The notes under the pieces: model-generated
The model's database searches: none
What the model was told of the DNA's origin: nothing
What the model saw: the letters and a program-made list of their open reading frames with translations, nothing else
Shown: positions 25,733 through 35,001 of the stretch, piece after piece
Position numbering within the stretch: the stretch's first letter is position 1
Layout of the letters: each line of letters starts with the position of its first letter
Assembly: GCA_944382715.1 (NCBI GenBank)
Contig: CALWNC010000001.1
Location: forward strand, 182,872-224,103
Reading direction: 5' to 3'
DNA length: 41,232 nt
Source of the DNA: an uncultured Clostridia bacterium
GTDB taxonomy: Bacteria; Bacillota; Clostridia; Christensenellales; UBA1242
Translations under genes and position numbers: made by a program

Positions 25733-26485
25733 ATGGACAGAATTAAAAATTGCGAAGAAAAATTTGCTGAGCTTTTTGGGGCAAAACCAACAACAAATGA
25801 GGGTAATGACCCTGAATTTATGAGAATATTACAGAGATTTATATTTGGTGAAGTATGTTATGTTGGTTCACTTAGTAATCGTATGCGTGAACTTATCACT
25901 ATTACAGTGTTAACAGTTAATCAAACTCTTCCCCAACTAAAATCTCACACGATGGCATGTTTACATATTGGAATTTCTCCTGTTGAAATTAGAGAAGCCA
26001 TTTATCAATGTGCACCTTTTATTGGTTTTCCAAAGACATTAAATGCCATTACAGTTATTGATGAAGTGTTTACTGCAAGTGGAATTTCCCTACCACTTGA
26101 AAACAATGAAAAGGTTAACGAAGAAAACAGGTATGAAAAGGGACTTGAAATTCAATCTCCTATTTATGGAACAGAAATTGCTGAAAAATATTCGTGGCTT
26201 CCGGGAGATTTTGCACAAGCCGTTCCAAAATTTTTAACGGAATTCTGTTTTTCAGACTTCTTTACTCGTGGAGGCTTGGACGAAAAAACTAGAGAACTTT
26301 TATCTGTTGTAATTTTTGCTTGCATTGGTGGAGCAGAAACTCAAGTTGTTTCTCATGTTAAAGGTGCTTTGAAAGTTGGAAACACAAAAGAAGAGATAGT
26401 TTGTGCACTTGTTCATGCAATGCCATATATGGGCATACCTCGACTTTTTAATGCCTTAAACTGCTCAAAAGAATTGCTATCATAA
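25733..26485 (+). CDS. carboxymuconolactone decarboxylase family protein, two domains
   Basis: 250-aa protein with two tandem CMD/AhpD-like helical domains: residues about 35-115 (SNRMRELITITVLT ... HTMACLHIGISPVEIREAIYQCAPFIGFPKTLNA) and about 165-247 (DEKTRELLSVVIFACIGGAETQVVSHVKGALKVGNTKEEI ... PYMGIPRLFNAL). Neither domain has the CxxC pair of AhpD peroxidases; the first keeps one Cys before His (CLH) and the second has none, so thiol-peroxidase activity is unlikely. ATG 25733 follows GGAGATAATTT. It lies between the flavin reductase and the broken cupin, which supports a shared pathway. Substrate unknown. Confidence 0.85.
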   Translation: MDRIKNCEEKFAELFGAKPTTNEGNDPEFMRILQRFIFGEVCYVGSLSNRMRELITITVLTVNQTLPQLKSHTMACLHIGISPVEIREAIYQCAPFIGFPKTLNAITVIDEVFTASGISLPLENNEKVNEENRYEKGLEIQSPIYGTEIAEKYSWLPGDFAQAVPKFLTEFCFSDFFTRGGLDEKTRELLSVVIFACIGGAETQVVSHVKGALKVGNTKEEIVCALVHAMPYMGIPRLFNALNCSKELLS

Positions 26486-26685
26486 CTATAATTTTTCTAT
26501 ATTAATAAAAATTCATCTATAAAAATTTTCTTATCTATTTTATAACTGTGTAAATTTTTATGAAGCATTTTCAAAAATTAATTTCACAGCAAAAAATAGA
26601 AATTCAATTCACCTAAAAAGTGCAAAAATTATTAAAAATAACAAAAAAACAATTACAAATCACTAAAATCAAAGGAGAAATAAAT

Positions 26686-27114
26686 ATGGATAAAGAATTT
26701 GAAAAAAATAATATTTTTGGACTTGGAAATGAAAACACTGCTTTCGCATAGTACTTTATTGGAAAATCTTACCTTAATCCCCTTACCAAAGTGGGAGAAA
26801 CCCTTTTTTTTGCAAATGTAACTTTTGAACCAGCATGCAGAAATAATTGGCACATTCATCACGCAAGCAAAGGTGGTGGTCAAATTCTTCTTTGTGTTGC
26901 AGGTAGTGGTTGGTACCAAGAGTGGGGCAAAGGCAAAGAGCCACAAAGTTTAAAACCGGGAGATGTCGTAGTTATTCCACCGGAAGTAAAACACTGGCAT
27001 GGTGCAAAAAAAGATAGTTGGTTCTCACACATAGCAGTAGAAGTACCGGGTGAAAATACGAGTAATGAGTGGCTTGAGCCTGTTACTGATGAAGTTTATG
27101 ATAAACTGGGATAA
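26686..27114 (+). pseudogene. cupin-domain protein interrupted by in-frame TAG
   Basis: ATG 26686 follows AAAGGAG and reads MDKEFEKNNIFGLGNENTAF-Ala, then TAG at 26749-26751, then continues in the same frame for 120 codons as a normal small cupin: YFIGKSYLNPL, FEPACRNNWHIHH (metal His), GGGQILLCVAGSGWY, LKPGDVVVIPPEVKHWHG. Homologous small cupins I recall have Gln or a similar residue at the stop, so CAG to TAG is the simplest explanation. The first in-frame restart (GTG 26791) would lose 35 residues. The rest of the ORF is intact, so the event is recent, or the TAG is a sequence error or is read through. Confidence 0.8.
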
Positions 27115-27487
27115 ACAAAAAAAGTACTTTCATTTAGTAATTGTATCTATATCTTTGTAAAGAATTAGCATTAAAATTGTAACTACTACCTAATTAAATT
27201 TTTAAAATAAAAATCAATTATAAAATCAGTATTGCTAAAGTACCACATTTAACCAACATAAAACAATAAACAAAAAAAATAGGTAATAATGATATGTTTT
27301 GAGTTTGGCCAATTCATTATTACCTATTTTTTTTTATTTTTACTATATTATCTTTACAATTTATCTCTTATAAATCTTTCTAATTTAAATTTAAACATAG
27401 ACATAAAACAATTTGCTCGATTATTACTAATTGTGAAAATCTTAATTTTGACAATTTAAAAGTTCTGTACAACAAAAGCAATAAAAA
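27115..27487. other. spacer between convergent genes
   Basis: Contains the bidirectional terminator at 27272-27335; otherwise AT-rich with no ORF of note. Confidence 0.6.
27272..27335. terminator. bidirectional terminator between cupin and sbcC
   Basis: 21-bp perfect stem (A-run, ATAGGTAATAATGA / TCATTATTACCTAT, T-run) with a 21-nt loop, placed between convergent genes and equipped with A and T runs for both strands. Confidence 0.9.
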
Positions 27488-30400
27488 TTAAAGTGTGTGT
27501 TCTATTGAAATTTTAGACCCAGTACTTGTCTTTGTTACATAAATTTTATTTTTAATAGATTCTTCAAGTTCAGATACATGAGAAATAAGTCCAATATTTA
27601 AGTTTTGACTTTCTAGTTTATGTAGTGCAGAAACGACAATTTCACAGAGTTCACTGTCAAGAGTTCCAAATCCTTCATCAAGGAAAAAGAAATTCATACT
27701 TCTTTCTGACATCATTGAGATTGCATCGGAGATTGCAAATGCCAAACTTAAACTTACAAGGAAAGTTTCACCACCCGAAAGCGTCGACGCCGAACGAATT
27801 TGTCCATCGTTAAAGTTGTCTTCAACTACGAATTCTTTATTCAAAAATTTTAAATTGTACTTTCCATCTAAAAGTAGGTTTAATTTTTGATTTGCACCAA
27901 TTGTAATTTCTTGTAAATATTCTTCTGCAACATACTCTGCAAGGGCCTTACCTTTAAGCACTGACGAGAGTTCTTTTGCAAGGTCCAATTTATGAGTCAC
28001 ATATTTAAGTTCTCCCGAAATTTCTTTCCTTTTCTTATTATCTGCTGAAAGCTTATCAAACTCTGCACTTTGTCTTCCTACCTGCTCAGACAATTCTTGA
28101 ATACTTGCCATAAGCAAGTCTAAATCTAGTTTAAGCTGTTGAACTTTTTCTTCACTTACATTTTCTATCGTTTCTACTTCAAGTTCCCGTCTTTGTCCTA
28201 CAACTGTTTGTAATTGAGATTTATAATCATTTACTTTTGCTTGTTTCTCTTTTATTTCTGCTTGACTTGCAAAATAACTTTCCATTTCCAAACTATCATT
28301 AAAGTGATTTTGTGACATTGCAAAATTGATATGACTTTGAAGTGTATCAATTTCCTCTCGTTTAGAATTTAAGATTGTTGAACTTACCGTATAATCATTC
28401 TTTGTTCTATTATAAAGTTCCTTACAAGACTCTACTTGCATTTCCTTTTTACCATAATCAAGTTTTAATTCTTCAATCTCTTCTGAAACTAGTTTGCTTT
28501 CATCGGATACGGTTCTACCATCTGGAATTCCGTTTTCAGAAATTTTTTCGCTTATTTCTGCAAATTTTTGCTGAGAAACTGCAAGTTTTTCATTTAAAAC
28601 TGCAATTTTTGTGTTAATCTCAGAAATATTACTTTCCAGTTTTGATTTTTCAATTAAAAGTTTTGTTTGCTTATCTTTAAGCTCGTATTTTTCTTCCTTT
28701 TTAGAATCAATCACAAGCTCAATATTTTTTCCTTCGGCAATTTGTTTTTTGTATTCTTTTAAGTTTTTATATTTCTCATTTACATTAAAAATTGCCAGTT
28801 CTCTTTCTGCTTTTTTCTTTTGCAAATCGTATAATATATCATTTATTTTTTCAATATATGTCTTAAATATTGAAATTTTTGTACCAGTTTGCGTTTTTTT
28901 GATAGTAGAGTTCAATAACTCTTCCCTTAACATATCTTGTAAATCAATAAGTTTTTCAAGCTTATCTGAGGTTTCAGATAAAAGCTTGTAAAGTTTATTA
29001 AAATTTTCTTTACTGTGATCATTATCTTCAACATATTCAGTGTAGTGCATATGTTCTTCTTTTGCCAGTGCATCAATCTCTTGCTTATCCACTTCAACTA
29101 TATTTCTTTCAAAATTGTTTCTTGCCCTAAGTGTAGTTAAGTCAGCAAAAAGTTTATCTCTTTGTTTTCTAAGATTCCTTAAGTTTTCTTCTTCGGAAGC
29201 AATTTCCATTGTTATAGGATTTATATCAAAAACCTCTTCATAATTTTTCTGTATTACTCTACTCCCACAAATTGGACAGTCATCACCTATCTTCATTTGA
29301 TTGGATACTAGAGAGAAGAAATTACTCCCTAAAAGCTCTTCTCGTCTTTCTCTTTCATTTTTTATAAATATCTCTCTATTTTCAATGGTATTTTCAATAT
29401 TATTTAATTCATTTTGCGTTTTTTCTATTTCGTCATTAATAGACGAAATAGTTGCCTGTCTACTTTCTTTATCGTAGATTAACTTTGATAGACTACTATC
29501 AATAAAACTTAATCTATAATTTGTTTCCTTCATTAATTCAAGTTGCTTGTCACAACTTCTTATCTTATTAAAATTAGTCTTATCTATATCTTCAAAAGCA
29601 ACATTAATTGAATTTTGAATTTGGTCAATTTTTTCAGTTAATTTTTTTTCTTGTTTTATTGCATTGTCATATTCTTCTTGTGCAATGGTAAACTGTTCAT
29701 TCGTATCATCAAATACACTTTCAATGCTTTTTATTAATTCCTCAATTAAAATTATTTCACTTTCAATACCCTTAGTCTGCTCTAATGCATTACTCAAATC
29801 AACATCTGATTTATTAGCTTCGATAAAGTCCTCTATCTTTTCTATATCCTGCTCTATTTTTTCAAGTTTACCAGCAACAAATCCAAGCTTTTCCTGTTCT
29901 AGTTCAAGGTTTTTTCTTTCTAATGCAATATTCTCTTTGATTTCATCTTGCTCTTTTTTAAGTGCATTTTGTTCATCTTCAAATTGCATAAGTTCACTGA
30001 GTTTTGAAAGCTTATTATTTAGTGACAGCAGTTTTCCGTCATATTGATTTTTAAATTCTTCAAACTGAGTTTGAACCGTTTCATATTCCTTGCTAGCTTC
30101 TATTCGTTTCTGTTCAAGTTCGCCAATCTTTTGTGAAAGTTCATTTTCGTCATTTTTACTCTTTACTAGTTTTTCATAGTCAGATTTAATTGAGTTTGCA
30201 CCTTGGTTTTTTGAAATTTCATTTTCCAAGTCCTCAATTTCCTGTTTTTTTAGCATTAAATCAGAGTATGTGTGATTAATTTCCTCAAGTTTTTTCTTTC
30301 TTTCAAGCGACAAAGAAAGTTTTGTATAAAGCTTAGTTTTTTCATCTAAGTCAGTTTTTTGTTCACTATATGTATTTTTATAATATTCGTAGTTTTGCTT

Positions 30401-31054
30401 TGCTTCGCTGAGTCTTTCATCTGTAGCATAATCTACCACACTTAAACTAGCCGTCAAAGTTGCGACCTGTTTGTCAAATTCATTGACCTTTTCTTTAACT
30501 TTAGCGCAGAGTTCATCGCCATACCTTGATAAATCAAAAATATTACTTAATATTTCTGTCCTTTCACTCTGTCTTGCCTTTAAAAAGGCTGAAAATTCAC
30601 CTTGAGGGAGTGCAATACACTTTACAAACTCATTTTTGCCCAGCCCTACAATTTCAAAGATTTTATCATTAACCTTTATTGCTCCCTCACAAATTAGTTT
30701 TCTTTCATCTCCAATTAGCTCATATAAATTTGCTGACGATTCAACATCTTTTCCATTTTTCTTAATAGAAAAGCTTCTACAAACCAGAAAGTGCCTATTC
30801 TCTGAGCAGTAAAATATTTCAAATTCAAGAGATACAAATGTTTTTCTGCGTTTTGTATTTATAAAATCAATGTTTTGTTTTGACCTTTCAACTTCGCCGT
30901 AGAGAGCAAGAGTAATAGCGTCAAGTATTGTGGACTTTCCACTGCCAGTCTTTCCAAAAATCCCGAACACACCACTTGCCACTGCATCAAAATCAACAAC
31001 TTGTTTACTCTCAAAGCTATTCAATCCTTCAATTTCAAGTTTAATTGGTTTCAT
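27488..31054 (-). CDS. sbcC: exonuclease subunit SbcC
   Basis: Large SMC-like ATPase (Rad50 counterpart) that with SbcD cleaves hairpins and double-strand break ends. 1188 aa from ATG 31054, selected because GAGGAGAAGAG sits before it; an in-frame ATG seven codons earlier lies within the sbcD end. Walker A is GKTGSGKST (about 34-42), long coiled coils flank the zinc hook CPIC (Cys593, Cys596, 29278-29267), and the C-terminus carries the signature LSGGETFLVSLSLA and Walker B FFFLDEGFGTLD. It overlaps sbcD by 14 bases (coupled). Much of the length is coiled coil, which produces several antisense shadow frames. Confidence 0.96.
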   Translation of the reverse strand: MKPIKLEIEGLNSFESKQVVDFDAVASGVFGIFGKTGSGKSTILDAITLALYGEVERSKQNIDFINTKRRKTFVSLEFEIFYCSENRHFLVCRSFSIKKNGKDVESSANLYELIGDERKLICEGAIKVNDKIFEIVGLGKNEFVKCIALPQGEFSAFLKARQSERTEILSNIFDLSRYGDELCAKVKEKVNEFDKQVATLTASLSVVDYATDERLSEAKQNYEYYKNTYSEQKTDLDEKTKLYTKLSLSLERKKKLEEINHTYSDLMLKKQEIEDLENEISKNQGANSIKSDYEKLVKSKNDENELSQKIGELEQKRIEASKEYETVQTQFEEFKNQYDGKLLSLNNKLSKLSELMQFEDEQNALKKEQDEIKENIALERKNLELEQEKLGFVAGKLEKIEQDIEKIEDFIEANKSDVDLSNALEQTKGIESEIILIEELIKSIESVFDDTNEQFTIAQEEYDNAIKQEKKLTEKIDQIQNSINVAFEDIDKTNFNKIRSCDKQLELMKETNYRLSFIDSSLSKLIYDKESRQATISSINDEIEKTQNELNNIENTIENREIFIKNERERREELLGSNFFSLVSNQMKIGDDCPICGSRVIQKNYEEVFDINPITMEIASEEENLRNLRKQRDKLFADLTTLRARNNFERNIVEVDKQEIDALAKEEHMHYTEYVEDNDHSKENFNKLYKLLSETSDKLEKLIDLQDMLREELLNSTIKKTQTGTKISIFKTYIEKINDILYDLQKKKAERELAIFNVNEKYKNLKEYKKQIAEGKNIELVIDSKKEEKYELKDKQTKLLIEKSKLESNISEINTKIAVLNEKLAVSQQKFAEISEKISENGIPDGRTVSDESKLVSEEIEELKLDYGKKEMQVESCKELYNRTKNDYTVSSTILNSKREEIDTLQSHINFAMSQNHFNDSLEMESYFASQAEIKEKQAKVNDYKSQLQTVVGQRRELEVETIENVSEEKVQQLKLDLDLLMASIQELSEQVGRQSAEFDKLSADNKKRKEISGELKYVTHKLDLAKELSSVLKGKALAEYVAEEYLQEITIGANQKLNLLLDGKYNLKFLNKEFVVEDNFNDGQIRSASTLSGGETFLVSLSLAFAISDAISMMSERSMNFFFLDEGFGTLDSELCEIVVSALHKLESQNLNIGLISHVSELEESIKNKIYVTKTSTGSKISIEHTL

Positions 31055-32210
31055 TCTCTTCTCCTCTAATTTCATTATACATTTCTACTAAATCATCACT
31101 TGCTTCAAATCCGCGAACCTGTTTATAAAAATTTTTAAAAAGTTCTTCATCACTTAAAAGGCGTCTACTCTGACCTTTATAAGACGGACTTTCTTGAGTA
31201 TTTCTAATTAGCGAAATATTTGACAAACATGCAAATGTCTTTTTGAGTTCTTTTAACTTAGATGATTCAATTGGTGCAGTTTGAACTATTTCTAATTCTA
31301 CAATGTCTGTGTCGTCATATTTAGATAGAAGTTCTTTAGCTTCATCGAGTGAGCTAGCTGTTATTTTTTCGTATCTTACCAAATTTTTAAGCTTAATGCT
31401 CTTAACTGACAAAAGCTTCTTGCCCTCAGTTTCAATTAAATTAATTCCAAGATCTTTCTGCGAAACAGTTAATGCAGTAATTGCACCAGAATAGTAAATG
31501 TTGTCGCCAAGTGTTTGAGGAGTATGAATGTGTCCAAGCGCAGTATAGTCAGCACTTGGCAAATAGTCCTTTGGAACTGCCATAATATCCCCAACTTTAA
31601 CTTCACTATCTCTAGTTTTTGAACCGACCATAAAAAGGTGTGAAACAAAAATATTAAAGCTCTCATCAGAAAAAGCTCCAGCACCAACACTTGCCCATTT
31701 TTTCACCTTTTCGCCGTAACTAAGTTCGCTTTCCACTTTTTCAGAGATACGCGCCTCACTTGGATATGGGAGATAACTAATTGTAACCAGTTCATTTTCT
31801 TTTTGAAGTTTAATATATCCATTTCCCGTTTCTATAACTCTAATTAGACTGCTTTTATTGAAACTTTCTTGATTAATTGCAGTTAGGTCACCAACTAGAG
31901 CAATATTATGCTTACTTGCAAGTGGAAGCCCCGCCTCAATTCGTGTAGGGTCGTCGTGATTTCCCGCTAAAACCAATATAAATCTATCGCCACCAGCTGA
32001 GAGTTTCTCAATTATATCAAAGAAAAGCTCCTCGGCTTCTGCAGACGGGTTTGAAGTGTTAAAAATATCCCCCGCAATGATTACACCATCTACATTTTCA
32101 AAATTTGCAATTGACAAAATTTCTTCAAGAACTTTTCTTTGTTCAGATAGTCTGTCAATTCCATTTGTTTTAACTCCCAGATGCCAATCTGCCGTATGTA
32201 TAAATTTCAC
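31041..32210 (-). CDS. sbcD: exonuclease subunit SbcD
   Basis: Mre11-type metallophosphoesterase nuclease partner of SbcC. 389 aa. Phosphodiesterase motifs in order: FIHTADWHLG (His8, Asp/His ligands), IIAGDIFN, LAGNHDDP, a second His region (SHLFMVG) and ALGHIHTPQ. The start is GTG 32210 behind AAGGAGTTAATA. Divergent from the DnaD-like gene, with about 115 bases between them. Confidence 0.96.
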   Translation of the reverse strand: MKFIHTADWHLGVKTNGIDRLSEQRKVLEEILSIANFENVDGVIIAGDIFNTSNPSAEAEELFFDIIEKLSAGGDRFILVLAGNHDDPTRIEAGLPLASKHNIALVGDLTAINQESFNKSSLIRVIETGNGYIKLQKENELVTISYLPYPSEARISEKVESELSYGEKVKKWASVGAGAFSDESFNIFVSHLFMVGSKTRDSEVKVGDIMAVPKDYLPSADYTALGHIHTPQTLGDNIYYSGAITALTVSQKDLGINLIETEGKKLLSVKSIKLKNLVRYEKITASSLDEAKELLSKYDDTDIVELEIVQTAPIESSKLKELKKTFACLSNISLIRNTQESPSYKGQSRRLLSDEELFKNFYKQVRGFEASDDLVEMYNEIRGEENETN

Positions 32211-32246
32211 TATTAACTCCTTTTTATAAAAAACATTTGTTTGTTG

Positions 32247-32275
32247 TTGAATTTTTGTTCGTTTAGTGATATTAT
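32247..32275 (+). promoter_or_regulatory. promoter of the dnaD-like / dnaI-like genes
   Basis: TTGAAT (32247-32252), 17-base spacer ending in an extended -10 TGA, then TATTAT (32270-32275). Confidence 0.65.
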
Positions 32276-32324
32276 AATCTTGTTTAGCCGTTAATGCAAA
32301 TATTTTTTAACAGGAGGTAAGACT

Positions 32325-33779
32325 TTGGCATTTTGCTCATATTCTAGCAGGCTTGTTATGGACAGCTTCACAGTTATTGACAATATATTTTTTAATGAAT
32401 TTCTGCCACAAGCAACGGGAGATGATGTAAAAGTTTATCTCTACTGCTTAAATCTATGCAACAACCCTAATATTGAAGACAACAACCTTGACAGTATTTG
32501 CAAGGTTTTATCACTCACAGAAGAACAAGTGAAAAGTTCTTGTCAATACTGGCAAGAAATGGGGCTTATACAAATTGTTTCAATGTCGCCATTTGAAATT
32601 AGATTTTTACCAATTCGCACGCATTCAGGGTCTAACAAAATTAGACACCCTGAAAGGTACTCTGACTTTAATGACCAAATGAACAAAGTAATCTCAGGCA
32701 GAATGATAACCCCAACAGAATTTAACGAGTATTATAGTTTGATAGAAACCTATCATTTTGAGCCAGATGCACTTATTTTAATTGCAAAATACTGCACACA
32801 AATTAAGTCAAACTCAATTGGCTATCCTTACATTTTAGCAGTCGCAAGAAACTTTGCAAATGACGGGCTTAAAACTTTTGAAAGTGTTGAGAGAAAGTTT
32901 TTAGAGCAAGAAAAGTCAAGTGTGGAAATCAAACAAGTGCTTTCTGCACTTGGACTTAGCAGAGAGTCAGACCTAGAGGAGCGTAACCTTTATCTTAAAT
33001 GGACAAACAATTTTGGTTTTACTCAGGGCGTTATTGTTGAAGTTGCAAAATCTCAAAAACGCAGAGGTGGATTTGTTAAACTTGATGAACTTTTAACAAA
33101 GTACTACGAACAAAAATTGTTTACCATTCAAGAAATTCAAAACTATTCTAGCATTCGTGAAGGTTTGTTTGAAACGGCAAGAGAAGTTTGTAGCATTATT
33201 GGGGTATATTATCAAGTTTATGAGAATGTTGTAGATACTTACATATCAGACTGGACAAACAAGGGCTACGAAAAAGATTCACTAATTTTTATTGCGAACT
33301 ACTGTTTTAAGCAGAGCATACGAACACTTGATGGTATGAATGTTGTAATTCAAAAATTCTATAAACTTGGTTTAATTACTCTTGAGTCAATTAAACAATA
33401 CATTTCCAACATTATTGAAAATGACGAAATTATTAAAGAAATTTTGGATATTTTTGGATTGCTTCGTTCAGTATCAAGCAATGATAGAGAAATGTTTAGA
33501 ACATGGACAACTAGCTGGGGTTTTACCGAAGAGCAGATTTTAGAAGTTGCTAAGCTTTTGAAAAATTCAGGCTATAACCTTTCTTATATGAACAAAACTC
33601 TGTCAAGCCTAAATAATTTGGGTATTAAAGATAGCAAAGAAATTGAAAAATATATTACTAATCTCTCACAAAACCAGTCCAAACCCAAAAAGAACTATAA
33701 CACTGACATTACTACAAGAGAATATTCAAAAGAAGAACTTTCTGCATTATATGACTCTCTTGATGACATTGAAATTTAA
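32325..33779 (+). CDS. DnaD-domain replication initiation protein
   Basis: 484 aa, related to Bacillota DnaD/DnaB primosome proteins that help load the helicase. The first ~110 residues look like a winged-helix N-terminal domain (TVIDNIFFNEFLPQATGDDVKVYLYCL). At least two later repeats have the DnaD-type pattern of a helix with a conserved Trp and Gly: YLKWTNNFGFTQGVIVEVAK, YISDWTNKGYEKDSLIFIANY and FRTWTTSWGFTEEQILEVAK. Start is TTG 32325, 7 bases after AGGAGG; no ATG or GTG nearby has a better SD. The helicase-loader gene follows after 14 bases, matching the DnaD/DnaI partnership. Confidence 0.85.
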   Translation: MAFCSYSSRLVMDSFTVIDNIFFNEFLPQATGDDVKVYLYCLNLCNNPNIEDNNLDSICKVLSLTEEQVKSSCQYWQEMGLIQIVSMSPFEIRFLPIRTHSGSNKIRHPERYSDFNDQMNKVISGRMITPTEFNEYYSLIETYHFEPDALILIAKYCTQIKSNSIGYPYILAVARNFANDGLKTFESVERKFLEQEKSSVEIKQVLSALGLSRESDLEERNLYLKWTNNFGFTQGVIVEVAKSQKRRGGFVKLDELLTKYYEQKLFTIQEIQNYSSIREGLFETAREVCSIIGVYYQVYENVVDTYISDWTNKGYEKDSLIFIANYCFKQSIRTLDGMNVVIQKFYKLGLITLESIKQYISNIIENDEIIKEILDIFGLLRSVSSNDREMFRTWTTSWGFTEEQILEVAKLLKNSGYNLSYMNKTLSSLNNLGIKDSKEIEKYITNLSQNQSKPKKNYNTDITTREYSKEELSALYDSLDDIEI

Positions 33780-33793
33780 ATTAAGGAGCTATC

Positions 33794-34765
33794 ATGAATT
33801 TAACAGAAATAGATAAGAAACTGCAAAATGAATTTGCACTTGCCAAGTTAAAGGCAGAAACTGAAGCCAATAAAAACTTAGAAAAAGCCAATAAACTTAA
33901 ATCTTTTAGAGATTTAACAAAGCTTGAAAGAGAAACCATATTCGCTCTTGGCAAAGAAATGGCAAACGATTCCAAAGACAAGAAAAATGTTAAAACTTTG
34001 TCTGACACACTTAGTGAAATTGCCACTCTTAAAGAGCAAGTTTTAAATAAAATTGGCTTAACTTCTTCCGATTTAATTCCAAACTATAACTGCAAAAAGT
34101 GTAAAGATACTGGAATTGTTTTTGGAAGGGTTTGTGAGTGTTATACAAAAAGACGAAATCGTGAGATTATAAAAGAATACAGACTTGATGATATTAATTT
34201 ATTTTCTTTTAACGACATTAATACAAATCTTTTTTCAACTAAATCACAGCTTGATGAATTTAATAGACTTAAATCTATTCTTGAAAAATGGTGCTTAAAT
34301 TATCCTAAAATAAAGAAATATAATTTTGTACTTCGTGGCGACTCTGGGCTGGGTAAAACATTTTTAATAAAGTGTATGGCTAAAACTCTTCTTGAAAGAA
34401 ACTTTTCAGTATGCTTTGTGTCTGCATTTGAAATGAATTCAATGATGCTAAAATACCACACTGCATTTAACGCAGAAAAAGAAAGCCACCTAATTCCACT
34501 ACTTGAGAGTGAAATTCTCTTTATTGATGACCTAGGGACTGAGCCAATTATTAACAATGTAACAATTAATTATCTTTACAATGTGTTATCTGAAAGAGAA
34601 GAAAGACATTTACCTACAATAATAACAACCAATCTTAATGATGAATTATTATCTCAAAGATATGGTGATAGAATTTTTTCAAGACTGCACAATAAATTGA
34701 TTGGGAACTTTATTTTAGTTGAAGGAAAGGATTTAAGACATGCAAATGTTTTGCCTAAAAAATAA
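33794..34765 (+). CDS. DnaI/DnaC-type helicase loader (AAA+ ATPase)
   Basis: 323-aa loader for the replicative helicase. N-terminus is helical, then a Cys-rich zinc motif (CKKCKDTGIVFGRVCEC), as in DnaI. The AAA+ domain has Walker A GDSGLGKTFLIKC (about 178-190) and Walker B ILFIDDLGTE; sensor-1 region ITTNLND and an arginine stretch (GDRIFSRL) follow. ATG 33794 follows AAGGAG. It starts 14 bases after the DnaD-like gene. IstB-like transposition helpers share the AAA+ domain but would sit beside a transposase, which is absent here. Confidence 0.92.
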   Translation: MNLTEIDKKLQNEFALAKLKAETEANKNLEKANKLKSFRDLTKLERETIFALGKEMANDSKDKKNVKTLSDTLSEIATLKEQVLNKIGLTSSDLIPNYNCKKCKDTGIVFGRVCECYTKRRNREIIKEYRLDDINLFSFNDINTNLFSTKSQLDEFNRLKSILEKWCLNYPKIKKYNFVLRGDSGLGKTFLIKCMAKTLLERNFSVCFVSAFEMNSMMLKYHTAFNAEKESHLIPLLESEILFIDDLGTEPIINNVTINYLYNVLSEREERHLPTIITTNLNDELLSQRYGDRIFSRLHNKLIGNFILVEGKDLRHANVLPKK

Positions 34766-34768
34766 AAT

Positions 34769-34820
34769 AAACTGTAAAAATTACTTTGAATTTAACTGAT
34801 TTTTACAGTTTTTATTTTTT
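34769..34820 (+). terminator. terminator of the dnaD-dnaI unit
   Basis: 13-bp perfect stem (AAACTGTAAAAAT / ATTTTTACAGTTT), 17-nt loop, then TTTATTTTTTATTT. T-rich sequence on the other side may also serve the convergent ABC gene. Confidence 0.85.
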
Positions 34821-35001
34821 ATTTAATTCTTTTTGGTTTAATTTTTTTCAGTCATTTTTATTTTGGCAAAAAGTCAATATAAACTATTAAAGATTACCGT
34901 TTATCAATTCTCATTTTGATTTTTTTATTCTTGATTTTAATTTTTTATTCTCATTTTACACTATTTATTTACCTTTATTATTATAAGCTTAAACATTAAC
35001 C

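Noticed and set aside
26749..26751. Reassignment of TAG (or TAA) to glutamine in this genome
   Set aside because: TAA terminates almost every gene and TAG terminates hisS directly before the SD of the next gene, so these codons act as stops here.
28375..30047. Several long open frames on the plus strand opposite sbcC
   Set aside because: Antisense shadows of coiled-coil codons (Glu/Lys/Leu rich), Ser/Phe/Leu-rich translations, no SD.
33794..34765. IstB transposition helper
   Set aside because: No transposase or inverted repeats nearby; gene is paired with a DnaD-domain protein and has the DnaI-type zinc motif.
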